A stretch of 64,000 nt of DNA from Coprinopsis marcescibilis. Its lineage: Eukaryota > Basidiomycota > Agaricomycetes > Agaricales > Psathyrellaceae. The DNA is taken from the NCBI GenBank assembly GCA_004369085.1, contig ML210232.1, positions 56,543-120,542 of the forward strand, written 5' to 3'. This document shows positions 44,483 to 56,951 of the stretch, one piece after another; within the stretch, counting starts at the first letter, position 1; the number at the start of each line of letters is the position of its first letter. A program made the translations under genes and the position numbers. The notes under the pieces were generated by a model. The model was not told the DNA's origin. It did no database searches and was given only the letters and a program-made list of their open reading frames with translations.

Positions 44483-47400
44483 CTAGGGCTTTGCTTCCCC
44501 GGGGTACAGCTCCTCGGCAACTTTGGCAGCCTCAGCATGGGCCTCATCCAAAGGTCCCTCCGCCTTAGGTTCGGGGTTTTCTCCTTCTTCCTTCTTTGCC
44601 TCTGCCTCCACCTTTGCCTCCTCCACCTTGACTTCTTCCGCAGGTTTGGCCTCTCCATCCCTCTTCGTACCCTCCGCAGCATTCTGTTCGCCAGGATACG
44701 GGTGCTTGCCCTCATTCTTCTGCTCCGCTGGAGCCTGCGTTGTATCTCCTCCAGTTACTGCAGTAACCTCCTTCTCCACCTTTGCAGCTTCATCCTTGAC
44801 AGGATCTGCAGCAGCAGGGGGTGCATCTTGGGCAACAGGCGCAGAGCTCTTCGCATCGTTAACGGGCTCCTTATCGAACACGTCTTTGCCGGGTTCAGCA
44901 ACAACACGGGCGATGGTGTCTGTGTTTTCGTTAACGGGTGGGGCCTTGATTTCTTGCTTCTTGTCTCCGGCATTCGGATTAATCTTAGGGTCCACAGCCA
45001 GTTTATCACCAAGGTTGGCGGCCGGTGCAGGAGTAGCTATATGAGCGAGAGTATTGTATTGCGAGTACTGTTAAACCATAAATTGCACGGTCAGCATCAA
45101 ACCTCAGACATAAAAATGAGTACGCACATCGTTATGGAAGTCGTTGCATGAGAAATCCCAGTGCTTCAACCACTTGGCATTCTTGCATTGAGTCTTTGTC
45201 CAGGGCAAGCCATAGGCCAACGGGCTCAAATAGTGGAAGTTCCAAATCGCCAGAGCGATCAAAACCGCAGCGATCTGCAGACGAACCTTGGGGCGCAATG
45301 TGGAGGTGACGAGGTCAAAGACGATGCACCAGAGGAGGATGGCATAATAGAGTGCGGGAAAGTAGTGGTGCAGGAAGAGCTGGCGAGACATGAGGAAGAA
45401 GGGGAAATAATGCAGAAACCAGCCCATGAAGAAGAATCCACAAAGGGCGTCATATTTCACAACCTTGGCTAAAAAGCAAATGTTAGGGTTGGACGAAAGA
45501 CAGGAAAGAGCGAACGTACTGTTGTTGAAGTCCTTGTAGCCTCGCTGGGCGCGGAGGACCAGAAGTCCTCGCACGAAGGCGTAGAGAGCAACAGAGAGGG
45601 TGCTGAGATACCAAACAAAAGGATTTCCGATCAGGTAGATTTGTTTATGATCCTTGACCCAGAAGTTCTATTATCGATTTTAGTCAATCGTGGTCTGTTA
45701 GGGGAAAAGCGTTCCGCTTACAATTCCGCGGCGCAGACGAGGCCAAGCATCGGGTCGAGAGTCGTAGGTGTGTCGATCAGTCAATCCGGCATTAGTCCTC
45801 CACATCACTTTCTGCAGCTCCCAGAACTTGGAGAAAAATCCAGGGACATTGTAGTTGACCTTGGGCGCGTCCTCGGGGACTATATGAAGGAATACATCGC
45901 ATTAGACATCAGTACAGCGAGATCCTCATGGGACGCACGATTAGGGTGGGTAGCGGTCTCGATCATCCATTGTGAGTTTTCACGAACGGCGTTCTTGTTG
46001 CAGGTGACTTCTTGCTGTTCAAAGCCCCATTCGGGAAGTTTGACCTTGTGCGAAAAGAGGTAGCACCCCTGGAAGGCGTGCCTAAGCCTAAACACCGTGC
46101 GGAGGGTCCTGAGACGCGTGTGGCTCTCTGAATCTTTCTTGTGCCCGTGCTCGATATCAACGATCCAATCATCGTTCCCGTCGCCAGCAAAGTCCTTCAT
46201 GCCATACGCGGACACTTCGTTCTGGAACTCAACCTCGGATACAGGTGGGCGGTGGTCATGGGAGTGCAGATGTTTGTGGGTGGTGACGTGTTGAAGGCGC
46301 ACTCGCATACCGTTGGTGATGTACTTGAGGGGCTCGTTATGATAGTCAAGGCCATTATCCGCAGTAGCGTTGAGGATAACCCAGTCGTTGTTGGAATCAC
46401 GGTGAGGATACAAAGTAATTTGTTGTTCTGAAAACTAAGTGAGAAACGGTTGAGTTCCTAAAACGAGATCGCTTACGCTTGCTTCCGGTGGGGTAGTTGT
46501 GCGCATGAGAGTGAAGGTAGCCTCCCTGAGTGTTGACATGGCGTAGAGTGATAGTTGATCCAATGCCAACATCTGAGCAAAGCAAGTTAGCGGGAGAGGC
46601 GTTCATGGTCAAATATCACTGACCGGCATAAGTGTCGGACATTCCCCGGCCTTTCAGCGTATGTTGGAATTCAGAGCTCATGAAGCCGTCGCCTTCCCCT
46701 GACCAGCTCAGAATGGTGAAGTGAACCCCGAACATGGTCATATAGAAGATGAGAGGGATGGCAATCAAGCAAATAGCGCGGGCGATGAAGTGCCTCATGA
46801 ACACCCGAGGAGTGACCCTGAGGTCACCCAACAAGTTCCAGAGCTGGTACAGCGTGTTGCAGCCGATAGTCGCAACTGTGAACAGGCCGACCCACTTGCA
46901 ACTCAAGGTTGCGCCGAGAGCCAAGCCTGACAGCGATAGCCATGTCCACCATGACTTTGTGAATGGCTGGTGCTTGTCCTCGTTGCAGAATCCGACCCAG
47001 AAGAACGTGGTCAACGAGGTGAAGAAGAGAAGAGGTGAATCAAGAAGGATGTGTCGTGACTGGGTGACAAGGCCGTTTTCGAATGTGATGAAAAGTGCAG
47101 CCATCAGTGAAGTGGTTGCGCGGCAATCCAGGAGTCGTAATGTGAGGTAGGCCAGAGGAATGGTTGCAACACCCAAAGCTGCAGGTAGAGTGCGCATGGC
47201 GACGTATGGTACATTCTCATACAGTCTACAGCACCGGTTAGTGGCATTCCTAGGTTCCATGGGCAGATATACGCACTTTCCGATGTCTTTAAAGTCAAAA
47301 TTTCCATCATATCCAGCGACGAAGCCCGCCAGCGTGATGAGCAGCTTGGCTAGCGGTGGGTGCACATCCATGAAGTATCTCGACTTGATATATCTCGAAG

Positions 47401-47776
47401 CAAACTTTCCGAAGTGAACCTCATCGAATCTATTCAAAGTCTTGAATATTGACAACCGCGATGCAAGATTCATAACTCACACTACGCTGTTCGGGCTCGA
47501 TAACCGGTAGAACCTGACTCCACAGGCAACTAGCAGTATCACAGCCAGCAGCTTCCACTCTCCTGAGGTGATATTCAGACCACCGGAAGGAAAACTCTTC
47601 GTCCTTGAGGGTCCAAATCCTTTCGAAGCTGCCGCCCGTCGTTCGTCGGCGTCCAAATGGCCCTCCCTCGGATGAGGGAACCGCTGTGAGGTAGCATATA
47701 CATTCGGTGACTGGTGTGGTAGACCTGGAGGTGGTGACGCTGGCCGCCGTGCCCTGACATTGCCAGAGAGCGACAT
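44483..47776 (-). CDS. dolichyl-phosphate-mannose protein O-mannosyltransferase, PMT1-like, with acidic C-terminal tail
   Basis: Multi-exon - strand gene starting MSLSGNVRARRPASPPPGLP (ATG 47776). It transfers mannose from dolichyl-phosphate to Ser/Thr of secretory proteins in the ER membrane. The first luminal loop has FDEVHFGKFASRYIKSRYFM followed by DVHPPLAKLLITLAGF, the catalytic DE and substrate region; the wording is closest to the PMT1 subfamily. Many hydrophobic helices follow (VAMRTLPAALGVATIPLAYL; LSLSGLALGATLSCKWVGLF). The MIR domain repeats read IGSTITLRHVNTQGGYLHSH and LQHVTTHKHLHSHDHRPPVS. The C-terminal helices include FFFMGWFLHYFPFFLMSRQL. After HIATPAPAANLGDKLAVDP the protein has a ~160-residue Ala/Glu/Lys/Pro-rich tail ending ELYPGEAKP, longer than in yeast enzymes. 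Six or more introns; not all boundaries were checked. Confidence 0.92.
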
Positions 47777-48473
47777 TTGGTGGTTATAAGGACAGCGTCC
47801 GTCAAGGACGATGAAGGGATTAAGAAACAGATATATGTCGTCGTCGGTGCCACGGTCAATTATCGACGTGTCTGCGACTTCCCAAAGGGGAAGGTGCCGG
47901 TATGGCAAACTAACCCCTGTCGCACTACTTTCTGCATCCATTGCGGGCACTGCTTGCCGATGAAACGTGGCGGATTGAGGGATTCATTCAGAGTACAGAA
48001 TGAACCAGAGGCTACAGCGAAGCATAATTTGAGGGCCGCAATGCGATCTACAGAGGCCCGGTCGACAGTCGGCAACCTAGGAACCAAGCTCGCCGTAACG
48101 CGGGAAACCGAAGGGAGTTGGAGGTATCGTCAAGATATTATTAGGAATGGCCCATAGCAGCCATAGGACCTTTAGGAATTATGATCAAGATGAAATCTCT
48201 CCAGATTCTGCTACCCCGGAGGGTTCGTTCAAACTCCAGGACGAACTTCAGACGAAGTAATTACCCAGATTATTCAAACAACTGGGTCTGGGCCGTGAGC
48301 TGCACGTAGGTCAGCATGAGGGTGAAGAATCACACCAACCAGCAAAGTTTGAAGAAGGGTGTAATGTATTCTGGCGAATAGAAAATATTACAATGCGATA
48401 GAAGTGTCTGAAACAGTGCGAAAAGCTCAAAAGAAAGAGATTCGGCATGAGAATATCATCAAGAAGTCAATCG
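47777..48473. other. intergenic region
   Basis: Upstream of the mannosyltransferase and downstream of NLR2. A 126-codon + strand frame at 47777-48157 has no recognisable domain and starts antisense to the mannosyltransferase promoter. No gene called. Confidence 0.45.
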
Positions 48474-50526
48474 TCAGCCGACTGAGAGTAAGCATGTGCT
48501 GTACTCATCCCACGAAACACTAGACCCAATATCCTTCGGGAAGTTCTGACTGAATATTCTATTTAGCCTCGTTACGACCTCACACACTCGGGTGATCCCA
48601 ACGCAAATCTGGGCACATTCAATCTCTTTCGAGCACTACAATCAAGTATCAGCATCGCAAACCATTATTCAAAACTCAAAGGAATAGACCTACCAACATC
48701 TCGTGTATACCGATCTGGAGAATGCGTTGCTTCTCGGCCCAAAGCATAAACTCTGCATTCGACGCCTTGAGTTCAATGCTCGCATATTTCAGCACCATCT
48801 CAGGCATTTTTTCAGCATCATCCAAAAGCAAGCGACTGCCCTCTCCATTATCAAGAAGGTACTGCGCATGATTCACCCACCCAGATGCTGCATACGTCCT
48901 AGATAATGTGTCGCCTTGCTGGATGTGCTGAAGCTTTGACCACTTGAGGACTTGATGGCAGCAAAGCTCAAACATCTCCCTGTGTGTGTCCAACCTCGAC
49001 CGATAGAATCTTCCCGAGCGTTGAGGGGAGAGGAGGTAGTCTTCCAGGCTTTTGTGATGGAATCGTACCGAGGCAGAGGCAGCCCGCGATTTGGCGGGTG
49101 GAACGGAAATGATAGAATGTAGGTCGCAGAATGCTGTCGCAGACGTTCCTGGCTTGAGGTGAAAGAAATCGTCCAACAGAGTCGTTGAGACAATCTGGCC
49201 TTGTCCCTGTGCAGAAGACATGGCCGCTACACCATGCAGCAAGCGTTTCAGCACCGCTTGATCCACGTCAATCGACCCCAAGATAGCGGTGTACAGGGAG
49301 TCCAACGGAGCGAACAGGTCGACTGTTGAATGAGTTGGGAAGTTGAGGGCCAGATTGAACGTCTCCACGAGGTCTCTCCGAGGATTGTCAATGAAATTCA
49401 GGAAGGTTGAAGCATAGATGAACTGTCCAGCGGCTTGCGACACCACGGTCTCCACATCCTTCTGGGAAGGCCACTCCGGTGGTATAGCTTCAGCGGATGG
49501 ATGCCTACTGCGAATATCAAATATTGTGTCGATGAGGTAGCCCCTGATGTCCGTATCACACCCATAATCCTCTAACCGTATCCTATGTGTGACTTCCTTC
49601 ACCCCTTTTTCATCAAACGTTGAGCGGATATCATATTCTGGGCGGCTGGTGACGATGATTCGAAATGGCAAGGAAAACTTGCTAATTGCAAGCGCCAGTA
49701 GTCGAATCAGACGAGCTCGTTCCGGAGTGCCCCTACACTCATCCATCCCATCCACCACGATAACCTTTGCCGCTGGCCAACCCAGAACCCAGCCGTGCAG
49801 CGTCGTCCACAAGGTGCTTAAATCCCACTTCCTCCTGAGCTTTTCCAGCGGTCTCTGGATCAACCCCTCAAACTGAGCCTCCAACGACTTGCCGAATATT
49901 CCAGGATCCCGCCGAATTTCATCCTCAACCAAACGCTGCAGACCTACGGTGGACATGCAAAGCTGGAGAGCGATGGTGGCTACGAAGCGGCGACAGTCAT
50001 CCAACCCTGAGATGCGTGTGGAGAAGAAGTAGGATGCGGCTAATCTTCCTTGCGCTTTGCAGCAATCCACTACTTCCCGCTGAATGCACGACTTTCCTCC
50101 ACCCGCAGGACCAGAAAACCATAATAGGGCGTATGGGTGGAGTCGATTTGACGGAGTGCTTGTTGCCCATGACATGATGTCCCGAAGGACAGTCTGTCGA
50201 GTGCCAGGCTTGCATCTTGGAGCATACGCTGCGATCTCCGAGTCGTGCGTTGCATCGATCGCACAGTGGTCTCGGAGTAGTGACATTGGGTCTATGGAAG
50301 CCACATTGAGCTCCCATGAAAGTCGCAGCGTAGTATCTTAATCAAGGGTACATACCTGTCGATGCATGATAGTGATTGTTGTTCATGACATGGTCCCTCC
50401 CCACTACAAGGACATCCACATTGGACAAGGAGAAGTTATGGGCGCCGTCGAACGCCCGTCCGCCTACCAATCCGCCATCAGTATGTTGTATGTTGGCGAG
50501 TTAGAAAATGCAGACTTACTTGTCAT
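48474..50526 (-). CDS. NLR-like NACHT protein 2 (intact)
   Basis: Model complement(join(48474..48635,48694..50291,50356..50463,50520..50526)), 624 aa, all phases close; the first coding exon is only 7 nt (MT plus one base). Exon 2 encodes GRAFDGAHNFSLSNVDVLVV GRD, the shared N-terminal segment. The main exon has DPMSLLRDHCAIDATHDSEI, YALLWFSGPAGGGKSCIQRE (Walker A), KVIVVDGMDECRGTPERARL (Walker B), RIIVTSRPEYDIRSTFDEKG (sensor 1), AAGQFIYASTFLNFIDNPRR, and VRFHHKSLEDYLLSPQRSGR. The last exon starts CSKEIECAQICVGITRVCEV. No repeat domain. This is the best reference for the long type. A role in non-self recognition or cell death is inferred from the fungal STAND group, not shown. Confidence 0.88.
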
Positions 50527-51719
50527 CCTGGAAGCTGCAGGACCGTGACCAGTTTCCTTGATTTACTCAGCTTCAAGTACCCCTCCTGCACGCAGCGAAA
50601 GAGTAGTAGGTTACAAACAATGAAAGATGTCGTTATTTCAATGCTTGATATGGCCCGGTTACATCTCGTCCCGCAACAGAAAGCAGTTGGTGGTCTATTT
50701 AGCCCCGAGTATGTACTATCGTGCATCAGACGTTCGTTTTCCTCAGGTGTTCGTGTTTACTACAAATTTGTATTGCCCATCAACACTAACCTTACCCGAC
50801 ATCAGTAATTTTGTAATAAAAACGAACACCTGAGGAAAACGAACGTCTGATGCACGATAGTAGCCAGATAGGCTTCACTGAACACTGGCAATAGGCGCCG
50901 TGATTACGGAGAGCCGTCCGAACGCTGATCCAGACCCGCCGAAGGTCATGAGGCAGCGATTGCGACATCCGATCTCGGATGAAGGCCTCGGTGATGTCGG
51001 CGATCGGTCCACCGGGCTTCGAAGCTCACAGACATTATTAGCCAGGCTCAACGTTGAACGTTGAACTTCCATGTATGCTAGCCATTTAATGAGCTGGCAG
51101 AGAGGATGACTGGTAGCCCCGCCACTCCTGTTATAATCTCAAGTTTGAAGGTGCAGTAACATCATGTGGGTTAACTCAGGGGTTGATGTTTAAACTTTAA
51201 GCTTCAAGTTTACATCTAGAGGACAGACACTTGCCTGCAAATGGATGGCGTTGGGAGATAAAGCATCAGGTTACGAGTCCCGTGGTCTAAATTGGTATCC
51301 CTCCTTGCACTTCCGGTTAGCTTCCGGCGGCCTCAGTCGCTTGTGACGCGAAGAACCTTGAAATAAACAAAGCCAAGAAGCAGACAGGCCACACGAAGCA
51401 TACGAGTTGCGATGTTTATCATCATGTTCTCGTTATATTCTCGGACATCTCGGCGTCGATCGCGAACACGCGGTTCATTCAAAAGCCACCTAAATCACCG
51501 ACTACAACCATGACGGTCGAACAGAGGTCCCCCGATGGCCCAACCATTTGCTCCGACCAACGAGAGCGCTCGAGAACGTCATGGTGACAGACTCGGGCAG
51601 ACTGAGTCTGAAGACCAGAGTTGGCCTCAGGTACGCCACGATTCGACAGTATATATCGGTTAACAGATACTCACTAGTGTTGGCAGTTCTCTTCCTACAT
51701 CCAGTCCCAACGGCCAGCC
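50527..51719. promoter_or_regulatory. divergent region between NLR2 and P450, containing a fold-back element
   Basis: Head-to-head spacer of about 1.2 kb holding the start regions of both genes. The fold-back element 50714-50862 lies less than 200 bp from the NLR2 start. Pyrimidine/purine runs near 51150-51210 are otherwise unremarkable. Confidence 0.5.
50714..50862. mobile_element. fold-back MITE with ~52-bp inverted arms
   Basis: The left arm (50714-50765) starts TACTATCGTGCATCAGACG and continues through TTCCTCAGGTGTTCG. The right arm (50811-50862) is its reverse complement with only a few differences. The arms are separated by about 45 nt. Both outer ends are TA, compatible with the TA target of Tc1/mariner-type elements. 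It has no coding capacity and would form a long hairpin if transcribed. Confidence 0.85.
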
Positions 51720-54278
51720 ATGTTACCACCAGGAATCATCTACTTGATAAAGCATCTGCCAAAGCTTCTGGCACCTCCAGCAGTCACCTACCTTGCAGCG
51801 CGAGAGTTTGGACATCGGTTGGGCTATAATGTTCCTTGGTGGTCACTTGGAATCGCTCTTGTCTTCAGCACACCGTTGTGGGTGACACTTGAGGTCCAGT
51901 GGCAGATATTTGCAGACAGGCGTGAGGCTGCGCGAAGAGGCGCTGTATTGCCTCCCGAGGTTGAATCTCCGTATCCTGGAGGCCTTCAATTCCTCGCTGC
52001 CTCCCATAAAGATGCTTATCCCAGTACGTGCTGCCGTGAATCGTGATCAGCCCCTCTTTTCCTAACGTACTGTGACCAGGTGACGTTCTTGGACAACTCT
52101 TCGTAAAATACGGATGGACTATCAACCATAGGATCCTGTTTGAAAACCGGGTACGTCAAAGGCTAATTAACTCTGACATCACTCGGGCTTACCTGTCGTT
52201 GCCAGTACATTACCACGGACCCTGCCAACATCAAGGTATGTAGCTCACCTCGACGCGTTGTTGGACGTCCTGATACAGTTACAGGCAATCTTGGCAACTC
52301 GGTTTGACGAGTTTGAGAAGGGTAGGCTTCTACAGCACGTAATCCACGTCCTCTCAAGCTAACTAGCGGTCTGGAAATCTAGGCCCCGAGCTTAACAGGG
52401 TCTTTGGTGTACTTCTAGGGACCGGCGTGTTTGCAGCTGATGGTGAGCCACATTTAATCGCGTCCAATTAGATTCTAATCATTTGACCTCCAAGGCGATC
52501 TATGGAAGTTCCATCGAAACATGGCTCGCCCCTATTTCAGCAGAGATCGTATCAGCGATTTCGACAACTTTGATAAACACTCGCAGTTGGCAATCCAAAA
52601 GATGAAGGCTCGTTTCGCCCAAGGCTTTGCTGTCGACTTTCAAGATGTCGTGGCGCGTTTCACTCTTGACTCGGCGACGGAGTTCTTGTTTGGGAACGAC
52701 GTGCGGTCGCTCTCGGAGGAACTTCCTTACCCCTATTTCCACGACGCGACTAAAGAAGTGCAAGACTCGAAGCAAGCTCCCTTGCCATCCTCGTCAACTC
52801 ACTCCGCGACAGAGTTTGTACAGGCATTTGGCGAAGCTCAGACAATTATTGCGTACCGCAGCAGGTTTGGCGACCACTGGCCTCTGTCCGAGTTCTGGGT
52901 AGATAAGTTGGCAAAGCCGAAGCGGATCATAGATGAATACATTGAAGGCATCGTTCGCGAAGCCATTATACAGAGACGGGAGAAGAAGGGCGTGGTCTCT
53001 GACGACGACAAGGACGAAGAGAGCTTCCTGGAGCATCTGTTCAACTCGACTGAAGGTCAGTTACCATTCACAACCAACATTCTATCTTTGACATTGCGAC
53101 ATAGACCCTGCGGTTCTCAGAGACGCCATCATGAATCTCCTCGTTGCTGGGCGAGACACAGTGAGCTTTGGCCTGTTCGAACCCCTTGACTCCTTCTCTA
53201 ATATTACCATTTCAGACAGCCGCTACGCTCACCTTTGCCGTGTACTTGCTTGCCGACCATCCACAAGTTTTCGAACGTCTCCGGGAAGAAGTCATGTCAC
53301 ACATTGGCCCCGATCGAAGGCCTACATTTGACGACTTTAAGGAGATGAAGTACATGCGAGCTGTGATCAACGGTAAGATATCTCGTACACGGGAGTAGGT
53401 ATACGTTACTCACATCTTTCGCAGAGACTTTGCGTCTTTATCCCGCGGTGTAAGTCGATACTTCGCGCAGATAACCCGTATACTAATAAAACGCGTTGGT
53501 GATCCCAGTCCTTTCAACCTGAGGTAGGTTTCTGAATAGATCCACCTGTCTGAAGGCCCTCACACGGAAACTATCTTTAGGGTATCCAAAGGACCAACTG
53601 TATTCCCAGCTAAAGGTGATGCCACGCCAATTTACGTCCCGGGCCGCATCAAGTATGATATCCACCAGCCTCACATTGTTTACCTTTGTTCACATTTGCC
53701 CTCTTAGAATAGCCTACGGCGTGCTGGCCATGCACCGAAGGAAAGACTTGTGGGGACCCGATGGTATGCATCTCCGCTATGAGCATATGGTATAGTCGAT
53801 TAACATCACGTATTTAAGCCCACGACTTCGACCCCGACCGCTTCATCGACGAACGGCTCCAAAAGTATCTCGTCCCTAACCCATTCATGTTCCTCCCATT
53901 CAACGCCGGGCCTCGTATCTGTCTCGGACAGCAGGTGAATCCTCACTCCCCCAGTTACATCACTCGTTCGCTTACCATTTACCACCTACCTACCTAGTTC
54001 GCCTACAACGAGATGTCATTCTTCATAGTCCGACTGTTGCAGAGCTTCTCGTCTGTGAAGCTTTGCTCAAAGTCCCAGCCACCCGAGTCGAAGCCCCCAG
54101 CGGAGTGGGCTGCCGATACTCTGAACACCCGGAAGAGCAGGGAGAAGGTGCGGGTGAAGTCTCATTTCACGTTGTACATCCAGGTGAGAATGTTGTTGTT
54201 TGATTGCGGTTGGTATGGTTGCTCATTGAACAACGTTGAACGTAGGATGGGTTGTGGGTTGAGATGGGGGAGGCCTAA
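51720..54278 (+). CDS. cytochrome P450 monooxygenase, CYP63-like
   Basis: Starts [20 protein letters not shown] at 51720, with a membrane segment [20 protein letters not shown]. At least ten short exons follow. Landmarks in order: [23 protein letters not shown] (helix B'/C region), a long helical exon from [15 protein letters not shown] to [20 protein letters not shown] joined to [12 protein letters not shown] (I-helix AGxDT), ETLRLYPAV (ExxR), and [17 protein letters not shown] with the haem-thiolate Cys (FxxGxRxCxG). The last exon encodes [10 protein letters not shown], stop at 54276-54278. It acts at the ER membrane with a P450 reductase. The substrate is unknown; CYP63 relatives oxidise alkanes and xenobiotics in wood-decay fungi. 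All diagnostic residues are present. Confidence 0.9.
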
Positions 54279-54506
54279 TTAGAAGCTTCGAAGTTTTGAT
54301 GTTCCCACTTTCCGATTTCGCGCCCTCCATGATTTATTATTATTAAAGAGTTCTAGCGAACGACTTTTCTCCCGTGGCGCGTCATCCATCGCCCCGTTTT
54401 TTGTTGCAGTTCTAGTTGAACGAACTTTAGCTTTGATTGTTCATTTGAATGTAGTTGTACATGTCTTGATTCATATTTTACTTGGCCTTTGTTTTTTGTA
54501 ATCAAT

Positions 54507-55987
54507 TCAATTAGTAGGTGTCCAATCCAACACCCTTGTACCGCTCGACATGTGAGCGACTATCTGCGACATATCTTGTGAGAACGGCTCCTCCGATGGA
54601 TACGAATGCGAGCGTTTGTGCTGTTCCCGGATGTGAAGGATAGCTCGACAGGTGAAGATTGAGTATGTTGACCGTTCGATAACTGACAAGAGATTGATGT
54701 AAATGAACTGGAATGATGGTAGGCGATGAGATTAAAGTCACTGCATAATTTGGTATGGGGGTGGAATGTTCATCACATACCGGGAGAGATACCATGCACG
54801 CTAGATTGACTACTGTCAGAATGAACAAATATATGTAATATATCAGGCCTGGAAAGATTGCAAGGTGAATCTAAGGTAGAAGTTGCGTCCGTAATTGTAC
54901 ATACCGTAGTTGTACACCGCTTTTTGAACTGGAAAATGATGGAAATTTGAAAGTCGTACTAGAGTTGTCAGTCAGTTCCGCTGAAACAGGAGGGAGAGGA
55001 GGATGCCTACATGCAGAGATACCGCGAACGAGCATCAATCCCAATATTACTGTGTCATAGACCAATATGATAACCCACATCGCCGTGAGGAACATGCTTT
55101 TGCCGGAGTTGATGCAATGCCTGTCGAAGGGGCGGGGTAAAACCAAAACTGTTGATGAGGAACCCGAAACATTGAGTTATTAATGAAACGTACAAACAAT
55201 TGAATCGCTTTATTAACTCACATTCGACGCTATGGAGGTAAAAGTAGGACAGGGCCACGATTGGTCCCCAGCACGCGATGTAGAACGCAATCAAGAAGAT
55301 TCCAACGCGAGTTGACTTTTCCCAAACTGCCCATGTCCGGACTGTGAGGAGGACTAGGTGCGCTGTTAATATGGGTTTGGTCCTTCAAGGGCGTCGTGCA
55401 TACTTTCGGTAACAGCGAGCCCAAGGCAATGCAGCCCTGCACCCAAGAACATTAGCATTACGTTAATAGATCCTAATGCCTGATCTGCTTACAGGCTATT
55501 GATTGATAACGAATTTTGCAACGTTCTGGGTCGCTACCGTCCATCAAAACATCTAAAGTGCAACAATATCAATATCTGATAACTGGCCAAAGAGAGGAAC
55601 GCACAGGTTGCCAGAAGTGAGAATTCAAGAAAAGGGAGGTAACGCGACAAGAGGAAAAAGAACTTGACAGAGTTCCACTTGGCTTTCCAGATGTGTTCGA
55701 CCTCATAGTGAAGAGAGAGAATATAATCGTATAGCTAAAGTGGGAAATGTGGTTAGCTTTGAGCTATCTGGGAGGGTTGTCCACCTACAAACACGGCTAC
55801 TCCTACGGCTAATCTGGGACTTAGCGTGACGAGTCTGGTTCGGTCACTTGATAACGTACCTGTACATGACTTGTCTCGTTTTTAGTAAACAACGAAGCGA
55901 GATGCAGACGGCGGTACTCACAAAGATTGGCCTCAAGCCCTCAGCGGCGTTGAGTAAATCCTGCACCGATGCTTGACCTGCATCCAT
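54507..55987 (-). CDS. DUF6533-type multi-pass membrane protein 3
   Basis: On the - strand: MDAGQASVQDLLNAAEGLRP (ATG 55987), then LYDYILSLHYEVEHIWKAKW and FFFLLSRYLPFLEFSLLATC, the DUF6533 signature; next RVGIFLIAFYIACWGPIVAL SYFYLHSVECE, then SMFLTAMWVIILVYDTVILG LMLVRG, a linker, and FILTVVNLACMVSLP. The cytosolic tail exon reads REQHKRSHSYPSEEPFSQDM and ends RVLDWTPTN at 54507. The helix order fits the family; several intron boundaries were not resolved, so the span is approximate. Function unknown. Confidence 0.7.
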
Positions 55988-56951
55988 CGGGGAGACATTC
56001 GGTGAATCTTCCCATGATGTGCCCACTTTATGAGTTTTCCATTGCCTCCAGCTTTGAACGTCCTCCAGTTAGAAACCATGACGTATCCGTTTCAAGGTTT
56101 CTGTATCATGTTCAACCTCATAACAGAAGCACAGCACCGCGGGCAAAGCGGCTGATGATCACCCCAGCAAATCATTCATTCTCATGGATTTTGAAGGACT
56201 TGTGACCTATGGATCTGAGATGACGGACAGCGTTCCGTTGAGTTACAGTGTGCGGTTTGCTTTATTCGGGCGTTGCCAGGAACCAAGGGATGGGTTGGGC
56301 TGATTAAAGGAGGTCGTTAGTGTGTTGAGATGATGGACGCCTTGCTACAGTACTCACTACATTTCGGTGTCGTGGGGAGCTTTTCCTATTGCTCTAACAT
56401 AAAACTCGTCGGGTATATCACGAGGAGCGTCTGAAACTAGCGCTGTCAGGAGAGGATGCGACTTTTTGGACAGGTTAACCGGCCCGAAAGACTAAATCAC
56501 GATCCTGAAACTCTTCATGCCTCGAGTGTACTTTGGATGGCGAATATTGTGCACGAAGCACTTTCATCCTAAGCAATACATTGATCCCAAAACGACATGC
56601 GGGGAATGAGCAAATGCATCGGTTATCTGGTGAGTTTGCCATTCAATTAAACCTAAGCAAAGTGTCAAATCTGATTTCGGAAAGTCGAGAATGCGAATAC
56701 TCACCTCAATATATTCTGTAGCATGTTAGTGCTAGTTCTATCATGACAGAACTACTTGAAGATGAAGTTCGAGGTGGGATCTGCAGCCGCGCGCCTGAGG
56801 GATGAGAAAAGGATTAAACCTTGGCGTGGCTGAAACTTTCCAAAACGGGAATATCTTCACGCTCACAATTATTGGCGTCGAGCTCGCAAGCTCGACGCGT
56901 TTCACAGCGACGACGACGACGACAAGCACCGATCTTTGAATTTCTGTAACG
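55988..56951. other. divergent intergenic region, DUF6533 gene 3 / CCT2
   Basis: About 960 bp. Short frames only (55969-56205, 56533-56721) without domains. CGACGACGACGAC repeat at about 56907-56920, in the CCT2 leader. Confidence 0.5.

Noticed and set aside
44523..45151. + strand frames of 173 and 204 codons
   Set aside because: Antisense to the charged tail of the mannosyltransferase; low-complexity products.
42070..54278. O-methyltransferase and P450 as a secondary-metabolite cluster
   Set aside because: They are 8 kb apart with housekeeping and NLR genes between, and no backbone synthase is present.
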